Source: JANMZO01 sp963763135
GTDB taxonomy: Bacteria; Actinomycetota; Acidimicrobiia; Acidimicrobiales; JANYDT01
Direction: 5' to 3'
Length of the DNA: 64,000 nucleotides
NCBI GenBank assembly: GCA_963763135.1
Contig: CAVXNJ010000002.1
Span: 124,001-188,000, forward strand
Shown: piece by piece, positions 8,051-17,452 of the stretch
Position numbering within the stretch: position 1 is the first letter of the stretch
How the letters are laid out: the number at the start of each line of letters is the position of its first letter
Made by a program: the position numbers and the translations under genes
The notes under the pieces: generated by a model
The model's database searches: none
What the model saw: only the letters and a program-made list of their open reading frames with translations
Told to the model about the DNA's origin: nothing

Positions 8051-9595
8051 TTACGGGCGCAGCTCGCTCTTCACGACCTTGCCGAGGGCGTTGCGCGGTA
8101 GGGCGTCGAGGAAGCGAACCGAACGGGGTTGTTTGAAGCGGGCCAGATGCCCGGCGGCGTGGGCCAGGATGCTGGCTTCGAGATTGGCGTCGCTCAGCTC
8201 GCCGCGGGCCGTCGCCACGACGTAGGCGACCACCGTTTCGCCCCATTGCGGATCCGGCACGCCGGCCACTGCGCATTCGGCCACGCCGGGATGCATCAGA
8301 AGGGCTTCCTCGACTTCGCGCGGGTACACGTTGTAGCCACCGGTGATGATCAGATCCTTGGAGCGGCCGACGATGCTGACGTAACCATCGGGGTCGAACT
8401 GCCCGATGTCGCCGGTGAGGAACCATCCTTCGGCGTCGAACGCGGCCTCGGTGGCGCCGGGGTTCTCCCAGTAAGTGTGCATAACATTCGGTCCGCGCAA
8501 CAGAATTTCGCCGGGTTCGGTGACCGCTGCGGTTTCGTCGCCGGCCAGCCGAACTTCGACTCCTGGCAGCGCGATCCCGACCGATCCGGCCCGCCGTTCG
8601 CCGTCGTAGGGATTCGAGATGTTCATCACGGTCTCGGTCATGCCGTACCGCTCCACGATCGTCTGGTGTCCGTTCGTCGCCAGCGAGCGGAACACGTCGG
8701 GCGAGAGCGGGGCCGAGCCCGACACGCACAACCGTAGTGCGGCGAGTTCGCCGACCCGGGGCGACTCGGCGAAACGCACCCACATCGTCGGCACGCCGAA
8801 GACCAGTGATGCTTCCTCCGAGGCGACGAGATCGAGCACCGTGTCGAGGTCGAATCGCGCCACGATGACCACGCTCGCTCCGGCCAGCAGCGTTCCGTGA
8901 ACGCCCACGCCGAGGCCGTGCATGTGGAACAGCGGAAGGGCCAGCACGAGTCGATCCTCGGCCGTCCACCGCCACGCAATCCGCAGCGCTTCCGCGCTGG
9001 CCAGGATGTTGCCGTGGGTGAGCACGACACCTTTCGGCTTGCCGGTAGTGCCCGACGTGAACATGAGCATGGCCGGGTCGTCGACGTCGCACTGGTCGAG
9101 TTGCGCATCGTCGAGTGGCATGGCTGATTCGGCTTGAGCCACGAGTGCTTCCGGCGTCGTCGACGCGACATGGGGTAGCCGGCTGGCGTCGTCGAGAATG
9201 GCGAACACCGGCCGGGACTGCTCGGCCACCGGGGTCACTTCCGACGCTGTGTACGCCGTATTGACGGGGACGACGATGGCGCCGAGTCGGAGCGCGGCGA
9301 CGTGGCTCAGCACGAGTTCCACGGAGGGCGGGGCGCTCATGATGACCCGGTCACCGGCTGATACTCCCCAGGCGGTGAGGCACGCAGCCAGGCGGGCCGT
9401 TCGTTCCAGCACATCGCTGTTGGTCAGCCACGACGCTCCGGGTGAAAGCAGGGCGGTCGCGTCGGGATGGGTCCGCCAGTGCGCCGCCCAGGCCCTGGGC
9501 AGGGTCCGGGCCGCCACGAGATCGCTCGGTTCACCGGTAAAGCCGTGACGGCTCCAGGCCTCGTGATCACTTAGGGGTCCCGGTCGCGGCGTCAT
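8051..9595 (-). CDS. Acyl-CoA synthetase, malonyl-CoA-synthetase-like (AMP-forming)
   Basis: An ANL-superfamily adenylating enzyme that activates a carboxylic acid to its CoA thioester via an acyl-adenylate. Of 514 residues, TSGTTGKPKG (180-189) is the phosphate loop, LPLFHMHGLG (~220-229) resembles MatB/FadD36-like enzymes, YGMTET is at 317-322, and GDIG, GRSKDLIITGGYNVYP and the catalytic Lys506 in ALGKVVK follow. Substrate is inferred only from similarity; malonate or a short acid is plausible. TACGAT lies 6 nt upstream of the ATG, fitting a leaderless transcript. It stands alone, convergent with ftsK and codirectional with the HD-GYP gene. Confidence 0.85.
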   Translation of the reverse strand: MTPRPGPLSDHEAWSRHGFTGEPSDLVAARTLPRAWAAHWRTHPDATALLSPGASWLTNSDVLERTARLAACLTAWGVSAGDRVIMSAPPSVELVLSHVAALRLGAIVVPVNTAYTASEVTPVAEQSRPVFAILDDASRLPHVASTTPEALVAQAESAMPLDDAQLDQCDVDDPAMLMFTSGTTGKPKGVVLTHGNILASAEALRIAWRWTAEDRLVLALPLFHMHGLGVGVHGTLLAGASVVIVARFDLDTVLDLVASEEASLVFGVPTMWVRFAESPRVGELAALRLCVSGSAPLSPDVFRSLATNGHQTIVERYGMTETVMNISNPYDGERRAGSVGIALPGVEVRLAGDETAAVTEPGEILLRGPNVMHTYWENPGATEAAFDAEGWFLTGDIGQFDPDGYVSIVGRSKDLIITGGYNVYPREVEEALLMHPGVAECAVAGVPDPQWGETVVAYVVATARGELSDANLEASILAHAAGHLARFKQPRSVRFLDALPRNALGKVVKSELRP

Positions 9596-9631
9596 ACTCC
9601 GATCGTAGTGAGCGCAGCTGATGTGCCCGGC

Positions 9632-12600
9632 TCAGGGGGTGTATCGGCCGATGCGATTCGCTGACTGTTGGTTGAAGAGAATGTCGCCCGCGGCCACGAT
9701 CAGGTCGGCCGTTCCCGAGATGTTCGCGTTGGCGGCCGACCCGGTCAGCAGTGGCAGCAGGCCCGGCTCGACCACGACACCCAACGTTCCCTTGTCGGCT
9801 CCGCTCATCCGGATGCGGAAGATGCGCGGTGCGGTCGTGTCGACGAAGACGATGTCACCCGACGGTTCGTAGGCGACGCCGCCGACGTTTCGCAGTTCCG
9901 CGCTGTTGGCGAAGATGATCCCTTCACGTTTCGTTCCGCCGCCCGCGACCACCTCGACGCGGCCGTTCAACAGGTCGACGTGCAGCACGGTGTGATCGTT
10001 GGAGTCCTCGGCGATGGCCAGCTTGCCCGTAGGGCCTCCGAACACGTCAATGTCGATCGGGTTGTCGAGACGGTACTTCACCGCGCCGTCGTAGCCCTGA
10101 GGGTCAGACGGGTTTCCGAACACCGTACGTACTTCATTGTTGAGGACGTCGAGCACTCGAACCCGCTTGTTTCCGGCGTCAAGTATGTAGACATTTCCGA
10201 CATTGTCGGTGGCGAGAGCACGAATATCCTTGAACTCCGCCGTCAACGGTGCCCCGGGATCTGCAGCAAATCCGTTGCTGCCGGTACCGGCGACGGTCGT
10301 AATTATTCCGGTCGCGGCGTCAACTTTTCGGATTCGGTGGTTGCCGTTGTCGGCGATGTAGATGTCGCCGTTCGGGGTACGTACTGAGGCGCTGGGTGAG
10401 TCGAGTTCGGCGTCCCTGGCCGGTCCGCCGTCGCCGGAGAACGCCTTGTTGCCGGTGCCGGCGACGAGTACCGCGGCGCCCGGGGTCACCATCTTCACCT
10501 GATGGGCCACGGGTGACGTCAGGTAGTAGTCGTTATTTCCCGGGCCGTTGGCGATGGTCTGGACATACAGGAGTCCATGGTTTGCGACCGGCCAAAGGCC
10601 GCCAATGAACGTCGAGTCCGTGGAGATCGTTCCGGCGGGCGCGGGTTGGGGTGTCGGGAATCCTGCGGTTGGCGCTGGGCGCAGACCGATCCGAAGCGTT
10701 GACCAGTCGTTCGCGTCGAAGTATTCGACGATAAAGGTGTGGGGACCGGCCGTGAACGTTCGTTGGATGGCAAACGACCGAAGGTTGCTGGAAGTCCATG
10801 AATCGATGACCGGATCACCGTCTATCCAGACACGAATACCGTCGTCGGCGACCACTTCAATATCGGTCAATCCTGCTGCGAGGATGACGGTCGACTTGTA
10901 GCGGGCAGAGAAGTTGTCGGCGGAAACACCGGCGGCGGGTTGGCCGAGGTACCAGCGGTTGTTGACCATCGAGGTGCATGCCGTGCTCACGAGGCCGGCC
11001 GGGCTCAGGCTCGTGTTGTTGAAGTAGGTCGTCTCCCACTGGCCGTCGGAGCAACTCGCCGGGGCAACGGTGGTTGTCGTGGTGGTTGTGGTTGTTGTTG
11101 TTGTGATAGCCGTTGTTGTCGGGGTGGCGGTTGTGGTTGGCGCCACGGTCGTGGTGGTCGTACCGGTCGTCGTGGTCGGCGCTACGGTCGTGGTGGTCGC
11201 TGCGGCAGTGGTGGTCGTTCCCGCGGGGAGAGTGGTGGTTGGAGCTGTTGTGGTTGGCGGCTGAGTTGTAGCAGGGGCCGCTGTTGTCGGTGCGACGGAA
11301 CTACTCGTAGCAACCGTGGTCGGCGCGATCGGAATGGTGGGAGTGGGCGGGCTCGATGGTGCCTGAGTGTTGGCGCTCGCCGCCGGTGCACTGGTCGATG
11401 GCACGGTCGCCTCGGTTGTTGACGTTGACGTTGACGTTGACGTTGACGTTGACGTTGACGTTGAGGTGCTCGCTCGGGTGGTCGACGATGGCTTCGTCGT
11501 CGTCGTTGTCGTAGGTGCCTTCGGTTTCGCGGTGGTCGTGCTCGCTTTCGTCGCGGTGCCGGTCGACTCGAGTGGGGTGGGTTTGGGGGCGACGGGAGTG
11601 TTGCCCGAGGCACTGCTTCCGTCGATGGTCAGCGCCGCGTTAGGCGTCGCCGGAGCCTGGGGTGCGAGGGGCTCGCTCGATGAGGTGCCGGCGTCCGGTG
11701 AGGACGCATCGAAGGTGGGGGCCGCAAGCGCGTCGGAGGCCGCACCCGAAGGAGCTGGCGTCGGCGCGGATATGTTCGCAGAAGCGGGAGGAACTACCTC
11801 CACCGCCGGGCCATCCGGTGCCACGATCGCCGGTGCACCGGCGTCGGTCAGCGGTTGGCCGTTGCCGGCACGGTCGGTCGCGTCACCCACGGATTCGACG
11901 GACAGGATCGTGGTGGTGGTGACTGCGGCCGGAACGGTCAGCGCCAGCCGGTTCGGCACTGCCGAGTTGGTGGCCACCGGAGTAATCGCGGAGACCGCGC
12001 CGACCGCTACGGCGGTGGCCCCACTCAACGTCGCCGCCATCACATTGCTGATCTTCGCAGCGACGGCGCTTCCGCTTACGCCCAGGGTGGTGGAGCTTTC
12101 GATCACGGTCCTGGTGATGGTCGACAGCGGACCGTTGCCGGCTTGGAAATGGGTGATGAAGGACGAGAACGCTCCGGTCGCCACCCGCGATTTCTTCTCG
12201 CCGACCCGCAGCAGCGCCCGCACGACGAGAGGGTCGAAATGCGATCCCGAACAGCGAACCAGTTCGGCGCGGGCATCGTCCATCGTCATCGGCTTCTTGT
12301 ACGAACGCGTTGCCGTCATCACTTCGAACGCATCGGCGACCGCGACGATCCGAGAGCCGATCGACATCTGGTCACCGGTGAGGCCCAGGGGATAGCCGGT
12401 TCCATCCATGCGTTCGTGGTGTTCCCACGCGCAGTGGACCCATTCGCCGAGCCACTCCTCGACGCCGGCCAACCGACTTCGCCCGGCGGCCGGATGCCCG
12501 CGAAGCGTCGCCCATTCCTCCTCGTTCGGCTTGCCCGCCTTGTTCAGAATCGCCGCCGGTACGGCGAGCTTGCCGACATCGTGGAGCATGGCGCCCCACC

Positions 12601-13144
12601 GCAGACGCTCGCGGTCCTCCTCGGCCAGGTTCATTTCCTCCGCGATGACGTCAGCAAGGGCCCGGACCCGCTCGGAGTGGCCGCGGGTGCGTCGGTCGTG
12701 ACGGTTGAGTTCGGCCACCAGCACGAGCACCTGCTCGGCCGCGGTCTGGGGATCCGACGACAGACCGGTCCGTTTGAACGATTCGACGACCCGCTCGCGG
12801 TTGGTGGTGTTGCCCATCCGCAGGGCGAGCTTCACCCGGTTCGGCGCCGCTTCAGGGAATGCCAGGTTGGCCCTCGCCAGGGCCGACAGCGGTATGTAGC
12901 GCTCAAGCGCGCGGGACGTGTACTTCGCCAGGAAGCTGGCGACCACGAACGTCCCGAGGAACCAGGCGCCCTTCAGCGGTAGCGACCACGACCGTGCGTA
13001 GAGAAGCTTGCCCAGGAGGCTGGTGAACAGCGCAGCGACAATGACCGGAGTGACCCACAGCAGGGCGCGAATGGCGCGAGACAGCCAGGGGCGAGGCTTC
13101 CACACCTTTCGGTTGGCATAGTTCTGCGGCGCGGGCGCTGACAC
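9632..13144 (-). CDS. Membrane HD-GYP phosphodiesterase-type protein with PA14 and NHL domains
   Basis: This 1170-residue protein has a GTG start with GGAG about 10 nt upstream. Two membrane helices (~24-45 and 57-75) precede a cytoplasmic HD domain with HDVGK (188-192) and HHERMDGTGYP (242-252), hallmarks of HD-GYP cyclic-di-GMP phosphodiesterases. A third hydrophobic helix (~366-392) leads to a ~300-residue Ser/Thr/Pro low-complexity linker. Then come a PA14-like beta-sandwich (~705-830, possible sugar binding) and NHL-type propeller repeats (~860-1165, e.g. GDIYIADNGNHRIRKVD). The topology puts HD-GYP inside and PA14/NHL outside. Ligand and direction of signalling are unknown. Confidence 0.85.
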   Translation of the reverse strand: MSAPAPQNYANRKVWKPRPWLSRAIRALLWVTPVIVAALFTSLLGKLLYARSWSLPLKGAWFLGTFVVASFLAKYTSRALERYIPLSALARANLAFPEAAPNRVKLALRMGNTTNRERVVESFKRTGLSSDPQTAAEQVLVLVAELNRHDRRTRGHSERVRALADVIAEEMNLAEEDRERLRWGAMLHDVGKLAVPAAILNKAGKPNEEEWATLRGHPAAGRSRLAGVEEWLGEWVHCAWEHHERMDGTGYPLGLTGDQMSIGSRIVAVADAFEVMTATRSYKKPMTMDDARAELVRCSGSHFDPLVVRALLRVGEKKSRVATGAFSSFITHFQAGNGPLSTITRTVIESSTTLGVSGSAVAAKISNVMAATLSGATAVAVGAVSAITPVATNSAVPNRLALTVPAAVTTTTILSVESVGDATDRAGNGQPLTDAGAPAIVAPDGPAVEVVPPASANISAPTPAPSGAASDALAAPTFDASSPDAGTSSSEPLAPQAPATPNAALTIDGSSASGNTPVAPKPTPLESTGTATKASTTTAKPKAPTTTTTTKPSSTTRASTSTSTSTSTSTSTSTSTTEATVPSTSAPAASANTQAPSSPPTPTIPIAPTTVATSSSVAPTTAAPATTQPPTTTAPTTTLPAGTTTTAAATTTTVAPTTTTGTTTTTVAPTTTATPTTTAITTTTTTTTTTTTVAPASCSDGQWETTYFNNTSLSPAGLVSTACTSMVNNRWYLGQPAAGVSADNFSARYKSTVILAAGLTDIEVVADDGIRVWIDGDPVIDSWTSSNLRSFAIQRTFTAGPHTFIVEYFDANDWSTLRIGLRPAPTAGFPTPQPAPAGTISTDSTFIGGLWPVANHGLLYVQTIANGPGNNDYYLTSPVAHQVKMVTPGAAVLVAGTGNKAFSGDGGPARDAELDSPSASVRTPNGDIYIADNGNHRIRKVDAATGIITTVAGTGSNGFAADPGAPLTAEFKDIRALATDNVGNVYILDAGNKRVRVLDVLNNEVRTVFGNPSDPQGYDGAVKYRLDNPIDIDVFGGPTGKLAIAEDSNDHTVLHVDLLNGRVEVVAGGGTKREGIIFANSAELRNVGGVAYEPSGDIVFVDTTAPRIFRIRMSGADKGTLGVVVEPGLLPLLTGSAANANISGTADLIVAAGDILFNQQSANRIGRYTP
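11070..11580. repeat. Low-complexity repeats encoding the Ser/Thr linker
   Basis: Within the HD-GYP gene, trinucleotide-like runs (GTT/GGT) at 11070-11250 encode poly-Thr on the minus strand. A pure GTTGAC hexamer array at about 11418-11464 encodes alternating Ser-Thr. Such arrays are prone to length change. Confidence 0.75.
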
Positions 13145-13358
13145 GTGACACGTTCTCCGTCCCCTTTATCGGCATACGCCCAAGCGAAGCGAAGCTACGG
13201 AGCGTGGCTTTTGGGGAATGCCCTCGAAATGAGACCGGTGGACTACCCGTAGCCATCTGCCGAAATAGCAGGTTGAGCGTTGACGTAGGAACGCGGCTCA
13301 GCGTTGAACCGCTGCTCAGAGTGGTTCTGCATCCGGGGCCAGCTTGTCTTGCACTTGT

Positions 13359-13374
13359 CCTATCGACCGATAGG
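13359..13374. promoter_or_regulatory. 16-bp palindrome in the icd upstream region
   Basis: CCTATCG-AC-CGATAGG is a perfect inverted repeat ~100 bp before the icd start. It overlaps TAGGCT, a possible -10 box (13371-13376). It could be an operator; no cognate regulator is recognised nearby. Confidence 0.4.
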
Positions 13375-13474
13375 CTGGAGCAACCGTTTTCCCCGCTTCA
13401 GTTCCGATGGCCGCCGGCGAACCGCCCGTGTTCGCGTCTCCTATCGGAGCATCACACTCTTAAAGGAGCCTCCC

Positions 13475-14695
13475 GTGGCCAACAAGATCAAAGTCGTAAC
13501 CCCCGTCGTTGAGATGGACGGCGACGAGATGACCCGCATCATCTGGCAGTTCATCAAAGACAAGCTGATCCTTCCGTACCTCGACATTGATCTGAAGTAC
13601 TACGACCTCGGCATCGAGTCACGCGACGCCACCGACGACCAGATCACGATCGACTCGGCCAACGCCACGAAGCAGTACGGCGTCGCCGTGAAGTGCGCCA
13701 CGATCACCCCCGACGAAGCTCGCGTTGAGGAGTTCGGCCTGAAGAAGATGTGGAAGTCGCCGAACGGCACGATCCGCAACATCCTCGGCGGCGTGATCTT
13801 CCGTGAGCCGATCGTCATCTCGAACATTCCGCGTCTCGTTCCGGGCTGGACCAAGCCGATCGTGATCGGCCGTCACGCGCACGGCGACCAATACAAGGCG
13901 ACCGACTGGAAGGTCCCGGGTGCCGGTACCGTCACCATGACCTACGTGCCGAAAGACGGCAGCGCTCCCGTCGAGATGAAGATCGCCGACTACGGCGACG
14001 ACGGCGGCGTGGTGATGGGCATGTACAACTACAACGACTCGATCCGAGACTTCGCCCGTGCTTCGCTGCGCTACGGCCTCGACCGCAACATGCCGGTCTA
14101 TCTCTCCACGAAGAACACGATCCTCAAGGCCTACGACGGCCAGTTCAAGGACCTCTTCGAGGAGATCTACCAGACCGAGTTCAAAGCCGAGATGGACAAG
14201 GCCGGCCTCACCTACGAGCACCGCCTCATCGACGACATGGTCGCCTGTGCCATGAAGTGGGAAGGCGGCTACGTCTGGGCCTGCAAGAACTACGACGGCG
14301 ACGTGCAGTCCGACACCGTGGCCCAGGGCTACGGCTCGCTCGGTCTGATGACAAGCGTGCTTATGACTCCTGATGGCAAGACCGTCGAGGCCGAAGCCGC
14401 GCACGGCACCGTCACGCGCCACTACCGCGAACACCAGAAGGGCAACAAGACCTCCACGAACCCGATCGCCTCGATCTACGCGTGGACCCAGGGTCTGGCC
14501 TACCGCGGCAAGATGGACAACACCCCCGAGGTCACCGCCTTCGCCCACGCGCTCGAGCAGGTATGTGTTGCGACGGTCGAGTCCGGCAAGATGACCAAGG
14601 ACCTCTCGCTGCTGATCAGTAAAGACGCCCCCTGGCTCACCACCGAAGACTTCCTCGACGCCCTCGACGAAAACCTCCAGGCCAAACTCGGCTAA
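13475..14695 (+). CDS. icd: NADP-dependent isocitrate dehydrogenase (dimeric, eukaryote-like type)
   Basis: Icd oxidatively decarboxylates isocitrate to 2-oxoglutarate in the TCA cycle. The 406-residue protein starts at a GTG (read VANKIKV) with AAAGGAG 6 nt upstream; in-frame codons upstream are not supported. The opening VVEMDGDEMTRIIW, the substrate motif SPNGTIRN near residue 95, IDDMVACAMKWEGG and EAAHGTVTRHYR near 310 are characteristic of the homodimeric type II enzymes shared with eukaryotes. A 16-bp palindrome lies upstream and a strong terminator follows, so it is probably monocistronic. Confidence 0.96.
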   Translation: MANKIKVVTPVVEMDGDEMTRIIWQFIKDKLILPYLDIDLKYYDLGIESRDATDDQITIDSANATKQYGVAVKCATITPDEARVEEFGLKKMWKSPNGTIRNILGGVIFREPIVISNIPRLVPGWTKPIVIGRHAHGDQYKATDWKVPGAGTVTMTYVPKDGSAPVEMKIADYGDDGGVVMGMYNYNDSIRDFARASLRYGLDRNMPVYLSTKNTILKAYDGQFKDLFEEIYQTEFKAEMDKAGLTYEHRLIDDMVACAMKWEGGYVWACKNYDGDVQSDTVAQGYGSLGLMTSVLMTPDGKTVEAEAAHGTVTRHYREHQKGNKTSTNPIASIYAWTQGLAYRGKMDNTPEVTAFAHALEQVCVATVESGKMTKDLSLLISKDAPWLTTEDFLDALDENLQAKLG

Positions 14696-14722
14696 CAGAG
14701 GTTCTGTTCCGTCCCGCTAAAG

Positions 14723-14768
14723 ACGGGCGGCTCGTGCGTGAAAACGCACGAGCCGCCCGTTTGCTTTT
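14723..14768 (+). terminator. Strong intrinsic terminator of icd
   Basis: A perfect 17-bp GC-rich stem (14723-14739 with 14744-14760) closed by a GAAA tetraloop is followed by TTGCTTTT. Confidence 0.9.
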
Positions 14769-14795
14769 AGCACCCCGCTCCTGGTGCTCCGCGAG

Positions 14796-15189
14796 GTTTG
14801 GATGTTTGTTGCCGCTGGGCGGGCAGATTCATCCAAACGTGTGGTGGTGTGTGCTGCGGGTTCGCGAGGTTTGGATGTTTGTTGCCGCTGGGCGGGAAGA
14901 TTCATCCAAACGTTGGGTTGGGATCGGCGGGTGCTCGTTTGTGCTCGCCGAGCGAGCAGTTGTGTCCGTACGTTGAAGCGGGCTGCCGAAGGTCCGCGAG
15001 GTTTGGATGTTTGTTACCGCTACGCGGGCAGATTCATCCAAACGTGTGGTGGTGTGTGCTGCGGGTTCGCGAGGTTTGGATGTTTGTTACCGCTACGCGG
15101 GCAGATTCATCCAAACGTGTGCGGGTGGGAGCTGCTTGTTCGCGAGGTTTGGATGTTTGTAACCGCTGGGCGGGCAGATTCATCCAAAC
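14796..15189. repeat. Five-copy 43-bp hairpin-repeat array
   Basis: Copies lie at 14796-14838, 14869-14911, 15001-15043, 15074-15116 and 15147-15189. Each begins GTTTGGATG and ends CATCCAAAC (9-bp outer stem). Each contains a central CCGC-N3-GCGG mini-stem whose loop is TGG or TAC. Spacing is 73 bp except for one 132-bp gap. Copies are preceded by CGCGAG. It fills the gap between icd and rsgA. Confidence 0.9.
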
Positions 15190-15206
15190 GTTGGGAACGG
15201 TGGGGG

Positions 15207-16322
15207 TTACCGGCGGCGGCCGCGGTTTATCGCTCGGGTGCGTTCCACCTGGCGTTGGGCCAGATCGGTCTGCTCGGTGATGAGCTTCTTCCAGCCCGCG
15301 ACGCGGGCGGCGTCGAGCGTGCCCGCTACCACTGCGGCGTTGACCGCACATCCGGGTTCGAGGTTGTGCTGGCAGTCGGCGAACCGACAATTGAGCGCCA
15401 CGGTTTCGAGGTCGCTGAAGGCCTCGGCGGTGCCCGCTTCGGCGTCCCACAACTGCAGTTCCCGAAGGCCCGGGGTGTCGATGAAGAGGGTGCCGTCGTT
15501 CATCACCAGAAGTTGGCGGTGTTTCGTGGTGTGACGGCCCCGGCCGTCGTTGCGGACGTCGCCGGTGGCCATGATCTCGGTGCCGGCGAGCCGATTCACG
15601 AGCGTCGACTTTCCGACGCCGGAGGATCCCACGATCGCGAGCGTCTTCCCGTGACCCATATGTGCGCGTATCAATTCCAGGCCGAAGTCGGTGACCGACG
15701 ATACGGGGACCACTTCGCTTCCGACTCCGATGGCCCGAACCTCGGCGGCCAGGGCATCCCGTACTTCCGGCGTCACCGCGTCGGCTTTCGTAAGCGCGAC
15801 TACGATCTGCGCGCCGCTTTCGAAGGCCATTGCGAGGAAGCGTTCCAGGCGTCGGACGTTGAAGTCGGAGCCGTAGGCCATTGCGATGATCAAGACGTCA
15901 ACGTTGGCCGCGAGGGGTTGGGCCTCGGTCGTGTCACCTGCGACTTTTCGGGCCACGAGGGTCCGGCGCGGTACCAGGCCCTGGATCGAACCGACCTGTA
16001 GGGTGCTGCCCGGCTTGATGACCACCCAGTCGCCGACCGTCGGCATGTCGAGCGCCTGCGACACGTGTTTGAATCGGCCGGTAAGCGAACAGATGGCCAC
16101 GGCGTCTTCGGTGACGACCTCGATGTGGCCTCGAGCGTTGGAAACGACACGGCCGACGATCGAACCGGCGGGCACCTGAAGCTGACCCATCGTGCCGAGC
16201 CCAAGGTCGGCGAGAGACGGGCGTGCTGCGCTACTCAAAGGCCACTCAACGAGCGACGGGGCGGAGGTGCGTGGGCTTACTCGCCGAACGGGACGCCGCT
16301 CGTGAACCCCTGCGGCCAGCAC
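15207..16322 (-). CDS. rsgA: Small ribosomal subunit biogenesis GTPase RsgA
   Basis: RsgA is a circularly permuted GTPase that helps late 30S maturation. In the 371-residue reading, an OB-fold region (~50-120) precedes the permuted G motifs: TKAD (178-181, G4), GSSGVGKS (232-239, P-loop) and DTPGLREL (G3). A zinc knuckle CRFADCQHNLEPGC follows. The start is uncertain. The GTG at 16322 overlaps the upstream hydrolase gene by 77 bp and lacks a ribosome site; the first recognisable RsgA-like residues are around SLADLGLG (~36), so a shorter form from a TTG near residue 29 or the ATG at residue 45 is possible. Confidence 0.9.
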   Translation of the reverse strand: MLAAGVHERRPVRRVSPRTSAPSLVEWPLSSAARPSLADLGLGTMGQLQVPAGSIVGRVVSNARGHIEVVTEDAVAICSLTGRFKHVSQALDMPTVGDWVVIKPGSTLQVGSIQGLVPRRTLVARKVAGDTTEAQPLAANVDVLIIAMAYGSDFNVRRLERFLAMAFESGAQIVVALTKADAVTPEVRDALAAEVRAIGVGSEVVPVSSVTDFGLELIRAHMGHGKTLAIVGSSGVGKSTLVNRLAGTEIMATGDVRNDGRGRHTTKHRQLLVMNDGTLFIDTPGLRELQLWDAEAGTAEAFSDLETVALNCRFADCQHNLEPGCAVNAAVVAGTLDAARVAGWKKLITEQTDLAQRQVERTRAINRGRRR

Positions 16323-17205
16323 CGGTCTTGCGGTTACGGGCGTCGTCCCAGCTGACCGGCTTCGGGAACATGGAACGGAGCAGAATCGGTGCTTCGAACG
16401 GCCGCCAGTCGTCGATCGGTTGCATCAGGCGGTCGGAGATGGCGTAGTGAACAGCGGGGTTGAAACCGAGGCCGGAATGGCTGCCGCGCACCTCGATGTT
16501 TTCGTGGTTCTCGTCGACCATGTCGATGCACGTGTGCCAACGCACCACACCGTCGGTGCGGGAGTAGATGGCGGTCGACGGAACGGTGAGCGGTGGCTTG
16601 TCGGCTTCGTTCATCGCGAGGCGGAGTACTTCATCGCTCCACGTCGGAGACAGGCGGTCGACGAGCCCGGAGATCGACGAACGATCGGCCAGCGTCAGTC
16701 GAAATGGGCTGCCCAACGTGATGACCTGGCGGACGGCTTCGGGATTGTTGCGCGCCAGTTCGCGTGCATAGATACCGCCCAGACTCCAGCCGACGATGCT
16801 GACCGGTTTGTTGTGGCGCTGGTACAGCTTCTCCAAGCGATCGTGGATGCCGTCGAAGATCCGGTCAGTCGGGCCGATGTTCAGCCCAAGATTCCAGCCG
16901 TGCGCCCAGTACCCCTGGGAGCGGATCGTCCAACGTAGAGGAACAGTCGACAGGTCACCCGCCGTGAACCCCGGCAACACCAGGACCGGGTGGTTGTCGC
17001 CACGCCCCAGCAGACGAAGAATCGGTGACGACGCTGCGAACGCCCCGGCCTCGAAGATCGCCCGGCTTTCCGCCAACCGCAACAGCAGATGCGGCGCGCC
17101 CGTAAATCGGTGTTCCTTCGGCGCCTCAGCGCTTGGCGCAGTGTCGTGTTCTTGCACGTTCCCACGGTACCGCCGAAACCAGGGGAGTGGTAGTCGACGA
17201 CGCAT
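16246..17205 (-). CDS. Alpha/beta hydrolase (esterase/lipase-like)
   Basis: The 319-residue protein starts at an ATG preceded by AAAGG. The frame continues upstream, but that part translates a Pro-rich tandem repeat. VLVLPGF, the nucleophile elbow GWSLGG and GSHSGLGFNPAVHYAISDR near the C-terminus (candidate catalytic His) indicate an alpha/beta hydrolase. It resembles triacylglycerol-lipase or polyhydroxyalkanoate-depolymerase-like proteins, but no substrate can be named. The Arg/Ser-rich C-terminal tail overlaps the 5' end of rsgA, which suggests they form one transcription unit. Confidence 0.8.
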   Translation of the reverse strand: MRRRLPLPWFRRYRGNVQEHDTAPSAEAPKEHRFTGAPHLLLRLAESRAIFEAGAFAASSPILRLLGRGDNHPVLVLPGFTAGDLSTVPLRWTIRSQGYWAHGWNLGLNIGPTDRIFDGIHDRLEKLYQRHNKPVSIVGWSLGGIYARELARNNPEAVRQVITLGSPFRLTLADRSSISGLVDRLSPTWSDEVLRLAMNEADKPPLTVPSTAIYSRTDGVVRWHTCIDMVDENHENIEVRGSHSGLGFNPAVHYAISDRLMQPIDDWRPFEAPILLRSMFPKPVSWDDARNRKTGAGRRGSRAASRSASKPTHLRPVAR

Positions 17206-17317
17206 GAAAAGGACCTTTGAACCTACGCGGTGCTCCGAGTGTCCCGGTCTCCAACGTTGACGCCGAAGGTACCCAACCCGGTGGTTCTTCGACGCTGCAG
17301 TGCGGTTTTTGGTCGGG

Positions 17318-17430
17318 TTGGGGACCAGGGCTGCCGGGTTGGAGGCCAGGGCTGCCGGGTTGGGGACCGGAGCGCCAGGGCTGCCGGGTTGGGGACCGGA
17401 GCGCCAGGACTGCCGGGTTGGGCTACGGAG
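17318..17430. repeat. Direct repeats GGGCTGCCGGGTTGGGGACC
   Basis: Four to five imperfect copies of a 20-30 bp unit (CAGGGCTGCCGGGTTGG, with or without ACCGGAGCG) lie between the hydrolase and the ASCH-PrmA gene. The frames they open encode only low-complexity peptide. Confidence 0.75.
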
Positions 17431-17452
17431 CCCCGGAGTCGGGGGACTCGGC

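Noticed and set aside
11367..12982. Plus-strand frames opposite the HD-GYP gene
   Set aside because: Low-complexity or Arg-rich shadows; the minus strand carries full domain signatures.
14796..15189. Possible CRISPR array
   Set aside because: The spacers between copies are themselves repeated, spacing is irregular once, and no cas gene is present.
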